Assembly (NCBI GenBank): GCA_963662175.1
Contig: OY759215.1
Coordinates: forward strand, 47,261,213 to 47,325,212
Reading direction: 5' to 3'
Source of the DNA: Aradus depressus
Taxonomy: Eukaryota > Arthropoda > Insecta > Hemiptera > Aradidae
DNA length: 64,000 nucleotides
Under the pieces are notes generated by a model, which ran no database searches, was not told the origin of the DNA, and saw only the letters and a list, made by a program, of their open reading frames with translations. Position numbers and translations under genes: made by a program. Position 1 is the first letter of the stretch; each line of letters opens with the position of its first letter. Positions 1 through 10,710 of the stretch are shown here, in pieces.

Positions 1-400
1 AGTGTCTTTATCCCAACGATTTTTCGGGATGTTCTTATGTCCCTTCATCAGGTCCCAATGTGCAAGATATAGAAACAAACAAAAACAAAAAAACAATATA
101 ATTATAACAATATATGAAAAAAAAAAAAAATATATAGAATAATCAATTATAAATGAATGTATAAAAAAGTGTAAATAAATAAAAAAATTAATAAATTAAT
201 AAAACAATAACGTACATTCAACTGACCTTTAAGGTGTGGAGGAACTCTACATGAAAAAAAAAACATACCCACAAACTATTTTATATTTATATTTTTCAAC
301 ATTTTTTTCTTCATGGCTATTTTATGCAAATAGCATAAACATTTCATAGCATTTTTTTCTCATCCGTGTAATTTCTTCCATAAAGTACTAGTTAGTAAGT
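1..400 (-). repeat. RepD: AT-rich repeat with hammerhead-like core, probable Penelope-like remnant
   Basis: The first 60 bases, read on the minus strand, contain CTGATGA, a hairpin (GGGA paired with TCCC) and then GAAAA. A long A-rich, TA-rich tract follows. The same order recurs at 31.57-31.95 kb and 60.67-61.08 kb, including the shared 'ggaggaact' segment after the A-rich tract. Penelope-like retroelements are known to carry hammerhead motifs in their terminal repeats, so that is the likely class. No reverse transcriptase is visible. The copy is cut by the window edge. Confidence 0.5.
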
Positions 401-559
401 GATTTTCTGCAACTTTTCAACGAAGAGACACGAAGTCGTTTATAAAAACAAAGAGAAAGTTTCACAAAAGACTATCTTGAATCACAATTATAACAGTTCA
501 TGTTTAGGATTTCATTCACCCAGGAAACAGGAACCGTTTTCAAAGAGAGCAACAATCCA

Positions 560-1190
560 AATTATGCTACTTCCCCAGATATTCGAAGTATAGGGGAAGT
601 TATGTAATAGGTCAGCAATTCGATGCGCAATTTTCCGAATTTCATGATTTCTAACCTCTTGATCCTAAAAATGAAAAAAAAAAAAAATGTCTGTCTGTTT
701 GTGAACACGATAACTTCCGATATAAGGAATGTATCGACACAAACGTTTGTGTGTTTATTCACAACCTTCTTGGGATGACACCGAATGGTTTTCGGCCAAA
801 TGGAAGGGGGGGATTTGGAGAGGCTTCACACAAAAATTATATAACAAGTGAATGAATGTAAGTGACATGAAATTTCATATGCATTATCAATGTCATAAAG
901 TTTTGAACAAAAAAAAATTCATATGAGCACGACACCTATCATTTTTCAGCGGAACCAGCCGAAGGGAAGGTGTGATCAGAGGAGGATTCATCTCAAAAAT
1001 CCCAATAACTGCCGATGTAATGAATGTATCGACATCAAATTTAGTATGAGGATACAGAAGCCACGATATATATCAAATATATATTCAGTTTTAGCCCAAA
1101 CGCTCGATTGGCTTTGGAGGGAGAGCAAAAACGTAATTGATTAATTCGTGCTGAGGAAGTCCACAGCTGGTGATTCACCGACTCTTGTTT
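560..1190 (+). repeat. RepA full-length-like copy ('ACTTCCCC' family)
   Basis: RepA is the dominant dispersed family in this window. It opens with CTTCCCC, a short spacer and a TAGGGGAAG hairpin, and runs into 'ttatgtaatcggtcagaaattc'-type sequence. An A-run and a 'tgtctgtctg' stretch come next. Inside are imperfect modules that each begin with a variant of 'ctgccgatgtaatgaatg'. It ends near 'ggaagt', then a palindromic 'ggtgattcacc' followed by a few T. I see no coding capacity and no clean TSD. It is probably a non-autonomous DNA element, but the class is unproven. Confidence 0.75.
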
Positions 1191-1249
1191 TTTATAATTT
1201 TATTATATTTTTCAAAATAAAAATTATATAATGGTGAACAATTATAGTT

Positions 1250-1497
1250 TGCATTCCATGAAAAAAAAAAAATGCACTTTTTCCGACCCCATGATTCCAA
1301 AAAAGAAAAAAAAATGGCTGTTTTTGGGCGGACAAGACAACTCCCGATAGAATGAATTCATCGACCCAATATTTGATATGTACTAGAATAACAATTATGA
1401 CACCTATTGATTTTCAGCCAAATCGGACAAAGGGATGGGGAATGGGATTAGGGGGAAGGATTAACATAAAAACTCTGCTAACTGAATATATTGACAC
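1250..1497 (+). repeat. RepA internal fragment
   Basis: This piece carries the RepA A-run, the 'ctcccgatagaatgaat' module and the 'attgattttcagccaaatc' module. It lacks both terminal hairpins and stops where the LINE-tail reading frame begins near 1.5 kb. Confidence 0.65.
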
Positions 1498-1748
1498 CTG
1501 GACCTGGTGGCCTTAGTATAGCAGGGGCGGCTGCGATGGCTGGAGCATTTACAGAGGGTGCAGCCAGACTCCGAGGAGGATACTGGAGGGACACCCGGGA
1601 GGACAAAGAAGAAGGAGTAGACCCCTGGCTGGAGGACGACCTGAAGGGTGTGAGAAGATGGAGACGGGAGGCCGAGGATAGAGAAGAATGGCGGAAAATC
1701 GTTGCAGAGGCCCAGGTTCTAAGAGGACCGAAGTGCCAGGGAAAGTAA
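1491..1748 (+). pseudogene. LINE ORF2 C-terminal tail remnant
   Basis: An 85-codon open frame. Its last 45 residues have the composition and spacing of the far C-terminus of LINE-encoded proteins: a W-x-E-D-D-L-K stretch, then RRWRREAEDREEWRKIV, an EA pair and a short tail before the stop. In RTE- and R1-like elements this block follows the reverse transcriptase. The first 40 residues are Gly/Ala-rich and unrecognised. There is no RT core upstream, so this would be a heavily 5'-truncated copy. It joins RepA on the left and a decayed SINE on the right. Assignment rests on motif resemblance only. Confidence 0.5.
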
Positions 1749-1764
1749 AGTAAGGTTTAATCAT

Positions 1765-1855
1765 CTAAGGAGGGGTCTTTATCGAGTAGCTGACAAAGCA
1801 CTGGCCTAGGACCTTTGCTTAACCTCCATTTCAAAGGACTGCGTGCTTAAGTTAT
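1765..1855 (-). repeat. Diverged SINE body fragment
   Basis: On the minus strand this matches the SINE middle: 'ggggtcttt-a-cgagta-ctgac', then the 'ggacc-t-gcttaac' and 'aaggac-gcgtgcttaag' blocks. It is clearly older than the copies at 7.1 and 8.4 kb, and both ends are missing. Confidence 0.45.
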
Positions 1856-2167
1856 ATACTATAGATATAAGAAAGTAAAAAAAAATTTATGCTAGAACAA
1901 AAAATTAGAAACAGCCTTAAACATTTCAAGAAAACTCAAGAAAAAACTAGAAACCGAAGTCAATAAGACATCGAGTGGATCTCCGGTACGTGGATCTAAA
2001 GTAAAATTCGTATAGATATGCAAGAAATAAGGGGTTGAATATGTCCGCAGGAACAAGACCATGTATCAAATAATTCATACTGTTTTTATTATACTTCATA
2101 AAAGAAGATAGATCTTATCAGATGGTGTAGGCTTCAAATTTATTTTAACTCTTGGGAGTAACGTTGA

Positions 2168-2374
2168 ATGATTGGCAGACAACGTGCATTAAATATAATT
2201 TTAAAAACCCAGTCTCCTAAAGTTGAAGATATCTTTATGACAGGTCTCTCCCAGGTAATAACCCCGATGAAAGACTGCAAAAAGGAATATAATGATCTTC
2301 TTCATGTCGACGTAGAAGATCCTCTGAGGATTTACGAAGTACCATACAAAAGAACCCATAGCCACCCTTTTTAA
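2168..2374 (+). CDS. Unrecognised 68-codon open frame
   Basis: A 68-residue frame with mixed, protein-like composition (acidic and basic residues alternating, no low-complexity run). It starts MIGRQRALNI and ends in a Tyr/Pro/His-containing tail before TAA. I recognise no family. It could be a transposon or pseudogene scrap or chance. No splice sites or promoter frame it convincingly. It is kept because it is not antisense to any repeat I recognise. Confidence 0.2.
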   Translation: MIGRQRALNIILKTQSPKVEDIFMTGLSQVITPMKDCKKEYNDLLHVDVEDPLRIYEVPYKRTHSHPF

Positions 2375-3234
2375 GAGCTTCTGCTGGAATTTATCGTAAA
2401 TGGCTGTTACCAGGTCAAAGCGTATTGTACAACTATCTCCATTTACTTTGTACCCATATAGTAAATAAATAAATTATAGACTTGGAGGGCTGTAATTTTG
2501 ATATATAAACAGTTAAGAAGAAAAGGCAAATTTCTTTTTTCGCTAAATGAATGTATAGTGACTGGCTTTCATCCAGCATGTCACTTCTTTGAAGTTTCGA
2601 GTTCGTTTCTTTTGTTCGTAAACCGTAAAGGCCGTACGTAAAGTTCGTAAGGGAGAATTCAGAGTTGTGACACTGTGATACACTTTTCTATAATTGCGTT
2701 CCATAATTTATGGACAACCCCCTTATCTCTCACAGTGGGTCAGAAAATTGTTTTCATTCAAAATGATCTACTACATCTCTCATTTATGGATGTTTTTTTT
2801 TTTATTTACTCGTAAGGAAATTTGCAACAAATGTCAAGAAAATCTATTTTTTATTTGTTACCTCAAAAAAAAAAAAAGGTATATTGTAAATAAACGGCTA
2901 AAATTCAACTTTATGACATCAATTTCAGGTCAGAAGTAACATTTTAAAAAACAATTTAATTCAAAAGATTATTAGAAAATTGCCGTTTATGACGCTATTT
3001 GTATGGTCAAGCGTAGGTATTCTCTTGTTGTGCACCATTAGAGCCAGTTTTAATCAATATTTTCAGCGGTATATAATTTGCAGCCAACAAAAGGAAAGTG
3101 ATACTAAGACCTGTTTTATAAATACTTACATTTATAACGCCCTTTCTTCAGGAGTTTGCTAGCTTCACAAATCTATGAAAATTTATAGGTATCGCTTCAG
3201 GATTCACATCCGAAATTTCGTGTTGTTATGCCGT
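2375..3234. other. AT-rich stretch, nothing recognised
   Basis: Several short A- and T-runs and no repeat family that I can match elsewhere in the window. The short frames here are Phe/Ile/Lys-rich, as expected by chance from AT-rich DNA. Confidence 0.5.
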
Positions 3235-3570
3235 TAAAGACTGCATCAAATTTTTACCGATTCCATAACTTTATCTCTGGGGGAAGGAAAAAGTCTGTAT
3301 GTGTGTCTGTCAACACGATAACTCCCGATAGAATAAATATATCGGCACCCAATTTTATTTGTTTATCCAGAACTTTATAAGGACGACACCTATTGATTTT
3401 CAGCCAAATCTGCTGAGAAGATTTCGTATTTGAATTATAATAGCCGTGTTAAATGTATTGGCACGAAATTTCAAATGTAAATTCAAAATCTAATAAGGAC
3501 ACATTAATTTTCAAATGAATAAGGCCAAAGGGAAGGAGATGGTCAGAGGGAGATCGTACATTGCCCGCGA
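3235..3570 (+). repeat. RepA partial copy
   Basis: It begins in the 'ccgattccataacttt' segment and keeps the 'tgtgtctgtcaacacgataa' block and two internal modules. The 3' hairpin is reduced to 'tacattgcccgcga'. The second module has lost part of its start. Confidence 0.65.
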
Positions 3571-4395
3571 TTCTTCGAAGACATTTTAGTTTTAATTAAA
3601 CTCAGAAAATGAAAATCTCTCATCCAGTTCTCTTCAAAGTTGGTGAGATGTCAGACGTACCTCAAGAAACATCAACCCTAGTCTTTTACAGGCGTCACGT
3701 TGTCTTCTGTCAAAGTTTCATGAGAAGCTAGTAGCTCATATAATCAGATACAGAACGTATATTTCTGGTTTTTCCCCTGTCGCCCGCCCTGAAAGGTAGC
3801 TTATTTTTTAGTGTCTGGCTAAGTGGACAAGAAAAAAAGTTTGACTACAGCAATACAATTTTTGCTATGGTAATTTCCTAAATCAGTACAATTATTTAAG
3901 TATATTATGCTTACTAATTTGATTGATACATTTTTTCTGCAGATATATTTATGAAACACTTGTGTATATATACATATATACATAAAGGGTGTCCTTTTTA
4001 GATGGCAGGGCTGAATTTCTCTTGAATAGATAACTTTATCGAACAAATAAAAAATACGTATTTAACATTTTCCAGTCTAGTTTTAAATTATTACCTATTT
4101 TTCGAAATAATTTTACATAGGGTACTTCAGATTCGGTACAACACTATAATTTTAAATAGGACTTTATACTTTCTGAACAATTTTAAAGGTTTTTTTTTTT
4201 CACGCTGAAATCAATGCCACAATTCGATTTTAAATTGGTCAAGAAATAACAAAGTTATGGTACAAAATTTGGAAAAAATATCTAATTTTGTTTGGTTTAT
4301 TATTTTTAATAATGTGCTTCTTAATTTAATTTCATAATTTGTGCTGTACAAACAAAATATGAAACTTCATTAATTTCATTGATTAGGATTTAGAG
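3571..4395. other. Unassigned AT-rich stretch
   Basis: Moderately unique sequence to about 3.83 kb, then AT-rich DNA with T-runs. I see no match to another part of the window and no credible frame. Confidence 0.45.
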
Positions 4396-4434
4396 GGATC
4401 AGCGTGGTTGGTATAAGAAAGACATATTTTTTTC
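4396..4434 (+). repeat. RepB 3' end fragment
   Basis: Contains 'agcgtggttggtataagaaag', the 3' terminus seen in the longer RepB copies (for example near 22.96 kb), followed by an AT tail. Confidence 0.55.
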
Positions 4435-4859
4435 TTTATAATTTCGTTGGTTAGAAATCACTTGAGCTAGAAATAAAATAAAAATGAAATGGTTGAGTGG
4501 TGAAGCTCTTCACAACAGATCTGACAGATATTAATGGTAGAGGCTGGAATGGGAGTCCACTGACCTTGCTCGTTATTCCGGAGGTACCACTTGTTCCCAG
4601 GAGATTTGCAACAACTCTGCATACGCAAACAGGAGCATCTCCTCTCTTCCATTCTCCTGGTTTTTTTTTTACTAAAGTTCAACGCAATTCTTCTGTTGTT
4701 GAACATGAAACCTCTTCATGTTTTCTGAAATACATGTGTTTTGTCACTTTTGGCTGGTAAATATAGATGTTTCGAGAAGAACTCCCATTATCAGTATCTG
4801 CAATCAATATACAAATAATGTCTAAATTATTCAAACAATTTTCTATTTTTATATAAAAT

Positions 4860-5040
4860 TCCGCCATGACGCCATAAACGGACATGGCAGAAGAACCTGC
4901 TCCTGGTCTAGCCTGGACCCTTCTTCGGTCACATACCTCCACCAGTACAGCCACGCACATGTCATTCCTCAACATCGCACTTGCTAATGACAAATAATAC
5001 GTCATTGTATATGTAAATAAATAAAAAAATTCAAATATAC
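4860..5040 (-). repeat. RepC dispersed repeat, copy 1
   Basis: Read on the minus strand it matches 55.22-55.40 kb. Both share an AT-rich leader, 'gtgcgtggctgtactg', 'gtgaccgaag' and 'gtccaggctag', then 'gcaggt-c--ctgccat' and 'ggcgtc-tgg'. The family is unknown. Two copies in opposite orientation support a mobile repeat. Confidence 0.7.
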
Positions 5041-5189
5041 AAATAAGCGAATAAATAAGATGAGTTATTACTTTCTTTCCGACATGGAGTCGGGAAACGT
5101 GAAATTTCTGTGAAAAAAAAAATATATATAAAATTCTCCAATAAATATAAAACTATAAAAAAGATATCAATTTAATTATTCATTCCAGT

Positions 5190-5270
5190 CACAACCTGGA
5201 GAAAGAAGAGTTGTGACTCAGATGGGGAACAAGAATAACATATCTGTCCCCCATTCAGTCTATCAAAATC
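5190..5270 (+). repeat. RepE short repeat, copy 1
   Basis: The segment 'gttgtgactcagatgggg', 'aacaagaataac' and 'tctgtccccc' recurs at 47.34 kb (+) and 57.26 kb (-). At 47 kb it lies close to a hammerhead-like motif, so it may belong to a Penelope-like unit. Confidence 0.6.
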
Positions 5271-5274
5271 TCGA

Positions 5275-5630
5275 TGTTGTATTTTCACAGAAATTTCACG
5301 TTTTCCGACTCCAAGACACTCTAAGAACAATCAATATGAACAATCGAACGTGAATATATTGTCAGAATGTATCAAAAGTAAACATACAATTTCAGCGACA
5401 CGGGAAAGACGAAATTAGACGTGAGTTCAACAGAAAAATCCTAATAACTCTCTGAAATGAACGTTTTATATATTCTATATTTTGGATTCAGAAGTTCATA
5501 GGACACTGAATGATTTTCTGTTAAATCAAGCAAGGAATTAGTAGCTAACAGGGAAAGTGGAAACTTAGTTTATTACAAATAATTTGAGGTGGGGAAGTAT
5601 ATTGGTTGTGATTCACTCATGCCTTTTCCA
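5275..5630 (+). repeat. RepA, strongly diverged copy
   Basis: Keeps 'atttcacgttttccgactcc', 'tcctaataactctctgaaatg' and the terminal 'ggggaagtatattgg-tgtgattcac'. The order is that of RepA, but many substitutions mark an old insertion. Confidence 0.55.
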
Positions 5631-6194
5631 AGTATAAAACATGTACTGTAGCTTGTTTGTGCATTTTGTAAGTTATAATACTCGTAATTTTATGTTAATT
5701 TTGTTTTTCATAATTTAATTTTTTTACTTATTCAAAATTTACGGGGGGGAAGATGGACCCTCTGGCTACGCCCATGTATAGACTCCCTGCCAGCTGTACC
5801 TAGGGTCCGTGTTCCTGATCACCGCCCACAGCTCTCTTCACCATACCTGTTTCTCTATAATTAGTCCTCCTAGCTACATACCTTTAAATTATTTAAACCT
5901 TTCTAATCTATTTGTTTTAATCTAACAGATCGTTAATTTGAATTAGTTAAGCAGGAGGAATACAGGAGGACAACCACCCAATCCACTCTTAGGGCTTTAA
6001 CTACCCATTAACTTCAAACATCAACCATAATAACTTTCAATTATACAAACATTTGAACCAACCCCTGGAGTCATATTTATGAACTTTTCTTAGAGGGCGA
6101 CCATTTTCAAGGGGTTATGTCCAGTTGTTTTCATTTGTACTCGCACAAACCGCGGTACTGAACATTGGTACTATCCCGAATTGGATTGTTATCA
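5630..6194. other. Unassigned stretch with TE-like phrase
   Basis: Holds a G-run and 'ctggctacgccc', a phrase that recurs near 57.67 kb and is typical of repeats rather than genes. Otherwise nothing is recognised. Confidence 0.4.
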
Positions 6195-6307
6195 TTTACT
6201 TCCTTAGCTGTACGAAGTATAGGGAAAGTTTTATAATCGGTCAGAAATTCGATGTTGTATTCTCAACGGAACTTCATATTTTCCGAACCCCTTATTCCAA
6301 AAATAAA

Positions 6308-6349
<42 letters not shown>

Positions 6350-6384
6350 CTGTCGTAAAATATATATATATATATATAATCGTA

Positions 6385-6476
<92 letters not shown>

Positions 6477-6509
6477 CTGTCGTAAAATATATATATATAT
6501 ATAATCGTA

Positions 6510-6543
<34 letters not shown>

Positions 6544-6625
6544 CTTGAGCCCCCCCTATATATATATATATATATATATAATCTGTACTGCTGATGTAAT
6601 GAATGAATGTATGGATACAACCAAC
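6195..6625 (+). repeat. RepA copy split by (TA)n expansion
   Basis: The left part is the RepA 5' hairpin ('gctgtacgaagtataggg') and its 'ttttccgaacccc' segment. The right part resumes with 'ctgctgatgtaatgaatg'. Between them the RepA A-run leads into a long TA microsatellite, so growth of a simple repeat inside the element is the simplest reading. Confidence 0.7.
6323..6584. repeat. (TA)n microsatellite with duplicated interruptions
   Basis: Nearly pure TA broken by 'aatctgtcgtaaaa' and 'aatcgtaaaa'. This pair of interruptions occurs twice, about 126 bp apart, showing that a whole block was duplicated. Frames that translate as Ile-Tyr repeats here are not genes. Confidence 0.95.
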
Positions 6626-6649
6626 TAAGAGCCAACTCAAAAGTCCCAA

Positions 6650-6885
6650 TCAAAACTCGGCCGAGGTCCTTACGTTTTTTATTTGGTAGGTGAAAAACCC
6701 TTAAGGACGTTAAGCGATGGCCCCCAAGCCTGTACGATGTCAGTTACTCGTTAAAGACAACTATCCTAGCTGAATAAAAATTTAGGGCAGGCAAAATTCC
6801 GGACTCCGATCGGGCTCATGGAAATCGATGTGACCTCGAAGTTAAAAGCCCGGAAATGAGTCACTATCACTATATATAATAACCT
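6650..6885 (+). repeat. SINE, 5'-truncated
   Basis: Starts inside the tRNA-related part at 'ctcggccgaggtcctta' and runs through 'gacgttaagcgatgg', 'tactcgttaaagac', 'gaataaaaatttaggg' and 'agcccgg-aatgagtca'. The A and B boxes are absent. Confidence 0.8.
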
Positions 6886-7056
6886 AAGTAGTTGCCCCAA
6901 ATAAACCAACATAAAATAACTTAAAAATATAAAGAAAACTACTTTTATACACAAAACGTATAAGACAGTTTATTGAGTAAAAATAAACAGATTCGGATCA
7001 AAATTTGAAAGAAAAATGAGTCTCTGAAAAAAAGCTTAATAATAAGTAAGTTTTAA

Positions 7057-7068
7057 TATTAAGGTTAA
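7057..7068. repeat. Target-site duplication, left, of SINE at 7069
   Basis: tattaaggttaa, repeated exactly at 7415-7426. Confidence 0.85.
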
Positions 7069-7414
7069 GAGGGCGCCGGTAGCTCAGTGGTATGCGTGCT
7101 TGACTTCTGAGCTCAAGGTCGTGGGTTCGTAGCCCGACCGAGGCCCTTAGTTTATTTTATCTGGGAGGTAAAATAAACTTAAGCACGCCGTCCTTCGGAT
7201 GGGACGTTAAGCGATGGTCCCGAGCCTGTACCATGTCAGGTACTCGTTAAAGACCCCTACCCTAGATGAATAAAAATTTAGGGTAGGCAAAATTTAGGAC
7301 TCCCACAGTAGAGTCGGGCTCATGTCCACCAGAGTGACGAAAGAGCGCTCTGGTAGTAGGCGACATGACCTCGTAGTTAAAGCCCGGGCATGAGTCATAA
7401 AACCTAACCTAACC
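7069..7414 (+). mobile_element. tRNA-derived SINE, full-length reference copy
   Basis: A 346-bp element flanked by a 12-bp TSD. The 5' end looks like a tRNA gene: an A box (TAGCTCAGTGG) about 10 bases in, and a B box-like 'gggttcgtagccc' about 50 bases later. These are the internal RNA polymerase III promoter of tRNA-derived SINEs. A tRNA-unrelated body follows, with 'ttttatctgggaggtaaaat' and a near-palindromic 'agagcgctct'. The 3' end is AAAACCTAACCTAACC. SINEs make no protein and depend on a LINE partner. This copy is one of the best preserved. Confidence 0.93.
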
Positions 7415-7930
7415 TATTAAGGTTAAAAAATGGAACAGTCTCTGTCTATTCTTGATTAACAATGAATACATGAAATGACCTATTAACAAAAATAAATGAT
7501 TCTGTTCGTAACAGTACAATATAAATCTTAAGCGTTTACTGTTATCGGTATTCTAAGTGCTGACACATTATCTAATGTAATTATCTCCAGGAAAGGCCAT
7601 CCCTCCTCCTTGGTGTTCTTCGGACAGTCTGATTTATTGAAAGAAAAGTGCTTATAAGATCAGATTGCATTTTGTCAGATGTTACTTCAGCTAAAACAAT
7701 GCCCATCAAGAGGCCAGCTTGTTGGGTAAATGTCCCTGGGCGGCCTTGTCCAATTTTTTAGTCTTAAAAAGAAGATTATTTTCTTTTTTTTTTTACTTTT
7801 CCTGTAGTAACAAGGATCCAAGATATCGATCATGAGATTTTTTTTCAATTGAAAAGAACTGACTATCTGTGAGACCAAATGTTATAGGCACGAAGGATGG
7901 ACTTAAAAATTTTAAATCTTGATTCGATTT
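7415..7930. other. Unassigned stretch
   Basis: Apart from the right TSD at its left end, no repeat match or credible frame is seen. Poly-T tracts lie near 7.78 and 7.84 kb. Confidence 0.4.
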
Positions 7931-7989
7931 AGCGTACGACCACTTTACTTAGGGGCGCTTGAAAATGAAGTGTTGACGAAAATAGGAGG

Positions 7990-8240
7990 TCTGGTCAAGA
8001 ATAGAAAAAACCATGAGTTGAGGATGAAACGGCGCTTGGGGTAGACTGGGCATGTGGAAAGAATCGGAGCGCGAACAGCCACAGGACGCATTCTGGACAC
8101 AGAAATCCAAGGAGCCAGATCTGAGATTGACTGACCTAATGAAAAAGGATGTCGTGGAACACCATGTGGTTATGGCGCGCAACAGATCGTTATGGCTTGT
8201 GTGAGCGGCTAATGCTCTTCAGGTTCCGTCGCCAACGGAA
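7990..8240 (+). pseudogene. LINE ORF2 C-terminal remnant
   Basis: Conceptual translation with interruptions gives a basic leader, then R-L-G-stop-T-G-H-V-E-R-I-G. This matches the LR-W-x-G-H-V-x-R-M block downstream of the reverse transcriptase in many LINEs. An A-R-N-R-S-L-W segment near 8.17 kb corresponds to the usual final 'RDRxxWR' motif. In-frame stops show it is dead. Its right end abuts the foldback element. Confidence 0.5.
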
Positions 8241-8385
8241 TAACTAGTATCCTTCATTAATTAGACAAGGATTGACCAACGATGTAATAAGAAGAAGGGG
8301 ATCAGGCTTGTGGTCACATAAAGCAACTTGTGGAATTTCTGCCAAGCTTTCGGCACTGAGTGTACCTTCTTCAGGGCCTCTATTG

Positions 8386-8395
8386 ACATATATAA
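8386..8395. repeat. Target-site duplication, left, of SINE at 8396
   Basis: acatatataa, repeated at 8742-8751. It fixes the SINE borders and shows that the foldback was already in place when the SINE inserted. Confidence 0.85.
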
Positions 8396-8741
8396 GGTTA
8401 GGTTAGGTTTTATAACTCACGCCCGGGCTTTAACAACGAGGTCATATCGCCTACTACCAGAGCGCTCTTTCGTCACTCTGGTGGACATGAGCCCGACTCT
8501 ACTGTGGGAGTCCTAAATTTTGCCTACCCTAAATTTTTATTCATCTAGGGTAGGGGTCTTTAACGAGTACCTGACATCGTACAGGCTCGGGACCATCGCT
8601 TAACGTCCCATCCGAAGGACGGCGTGCTTAAGTTTATTTTACCTCCCAGATAAAATAAACTAAGGGTCTCGGTCGGGTTACGAACCCACGACCTTGAGCT
8701 CAGAAGTCAAGCACGCATACCACTGAGCTACCGGCGCCCTA
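8396..8741 (-). mobile_element. tRNA-derived SINE, full-length, nested in foldback
   Basis: 346 bp, the same length as the copy at 7.07 kb and nearly identical to it, so both are probably recent. On the minus strand it starts 'gggcgccggtagctcagtgg' and ends in AAAACCTAACCTAACC. The B-box region reads 'gggttcgtaaccc'. Confidence 0.95.
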
Positions 8742-9340
8742 ACATATATAAAATATATTGCGTTAATGTATGTAGATATGATATAAAGGACATGACATAA
8801 ATGTGACTGAACCAATATATTAACATTAAATAATAAGCATGAAAACAAAATTAAAATATTATATTTAAACAGAAAACAATTCTAACCGTATAACGAAAAT
8901 ATTATGTCATATATAAAATATAAATATAAAAATAAATAAAATATACATATACATATAAGTAAAATGAAAGTGAGTTGTTATTATTAGAAAACCTTTTAAG
9001 CTTTTTTTTATAATGATTTTCGTTTTATTTCTACATTTATATTTTATTTATTTCTATATTTATATTTTATATGTGACATCATATTTTGGTTATACGATTA
9101 TAATTAGTTTATATTGTTTTCTGTTAAATGTAATATTTCAGTTTGTTTTCATGCTTATTATTTAATGTTAATTTCTTGTTTTAGTCACATTTATGTTATG
9201 TTCTTTATTCATATCTACATACATTTACGCAAAATATTTTATATATGTCAATATAGGACCTGAAGAAGGTACACTCAGTGGCGAAAGATTGGCAGAAATT
9301 CTTATTCGACCTCAAGTCTGAATCTTCCCTTCTTCTTATC

Positions 9341-10525
9341 CTTCATTAAGTTATTTCGGAGCTAATCAGTATGTTTGCGTATTTTGTGAGAAAATAAACC
9401 AAAAAAAACAAAGGATTAAAGTGGACGAATTTAATACAAGGACATACAGCTCGGATACCATATAATTTGACTGAATTTGATATTGAACATTTTTATAAAA
9501 CATTTGTCGTCACTACAATTGTCATTGATATCGGGGTCAAAGCAAATAAAAAAAGTATTAACAATTCGGCGGTGAACTTTAAGTAATGCAAGGTATTTCA
9601 AAGTCCCACAACATGGCCGTTTTCTATAGTTTTAATTTATTTTTTTTTATTTTGAACTTTCATGTTCATTGTTTTATGTGGATTAGATGTGTATACCATA
9701 ATATTGAGCTAGTAAATAGGATGTATGTCACCAAGCGCGTATTATGTCTCGTAAATTAGTTGAGTAGTTAAGTAGAGTTACCAAATATGGTTATGAATGA
9801 ACGGAAATGAAGGCTAAGCCATCACCTTCAAAGAATTTTCCTAGAATGAAATCTTTCATTACTAGTTTTTATGGACATGAATGGTTCTAAAGACAGTAAC
9901 TAGATTATTTCCAGTTTTATATTGACCACAGATGTGCTATGATTCGTTCAACAGTTATGCCATTACGCCACTATTTCGTTGTATGGGAAAGAATGAGCAA
10001 TTGATCTATTTTTACGTTTGGAGATCCGTTTCGCCAGCCTTGCAAGGCTGACAGATGAAGTACTTCGAAACCGTTCCATGACCTTTGTAGGCATGAGCTG
10101 TTTCAGTTCCTTCCAAGAGCGTCATGAGATGGCGACACCGGATGTGCGTCTGTCTGGAGAATGCATCCAAAGGACCTCTTCTGACCTGATCTCTCCCTGC
10201 AAGGCCGTGGCAGTCGTCTTCATTCCTGGGTTTGGGGTTTTCTGGTCGACTCATTGGGGTCAGGGACCTACGACCGTTGAGGAAATCAGTTCTCCAGGTT
10301 CAAGATAATGTATGTAAAGTGGAAACCAAGATATCCTCACTGTGAAGAGACCGACTCATCTCATTCAAATCATCAATTTATTTTAAGGTGTTGAAGCTGT
10401 GGCGTCCAGGATTGCGTCAAAGGAGTTCCCAATAGAGGTTTCGGTATTCCTGTAAATACAGGTTTTAAAGTTACTGCATCATATCCAAAATGCCTTATAA
10501 AAATACGTGGCCCAAAAAAAAAAAA
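9341..10525. other. Unassigned mostly AT-rich stretch
   Basis: No repeat match found. 10.01-10.31 kb is more GC-rich and gives open frames on both strands (96 codons on +, 80 on -). Neither has recognisable motifs, and mutual overlap is typical of chance. I would not annotate a gene here without transcript support. Confidence 0.4.
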
Positions 10526-10710
10526 ATTCGGTGAATCACCGGCCACGTAGATCAGCAAGAATTCTCAAACTAAATTTTCTCTTATGATACATTCATAACA
10601 TCGACAGTTATTAGAGTATTTAAGTCGAACCTCCCTTCTCTGGTCCCCCCTTCCCTTCGACCGAATTCGCGAAAAATTAATATGTCATCAAATCCCCAGA
10701 GAACAGACGG
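10526..10710 (-). repeat. RepA 3'-end fragment
   Basis: On the minus strand: internal module, then 'acgtggccggtgattcacc'. It holds only the last module of the family. Confidence 0.7.

Larger units (their letters stand above)
8287..9340. mobile_element. Large foldback (inverted-repeat) element with SINE in its left arm
   Basis: Once the nested SINE (8396-8741 plus one TSD) is removed, the left arm (about 8287-8980) is the imperfect reverse complement of the right arm (about 9010-9340). Arms are about 300 bp and the AT-rich centre is short. Each arm carries a hammerhead-like core: minus strand 8348-8374, plus strand 9260-9286, with CTGAAGA before and GAAA after a short hairpin. A head-to-head arrangement of two terminal repeats of a Penelope-like element would give this structure. 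No ORF lies inside. Confidence 0.75.

Noticed and set aside
6231..6653. 128-140-codon minus frames of Ile/Tyr
   Set aside because: Translation of (TA)n.
7069..7145. Functional tRNA gene
   Set aside because: The A and B boxes are real, but no paired acceptor stem is evident, and the unit continues into the SINE body and recurs with TSDs.
7250..7420. Telomeric repeat tract
   Set aside because: Only two to three CCTAA units, always at SINE 3' ends, so not an interstitial telomere.
7949..8182. 77-codon minus frame
   Set aside because: Antisense to the LINE remnant at 8.0-8.24 kb, which reads on the + strand.
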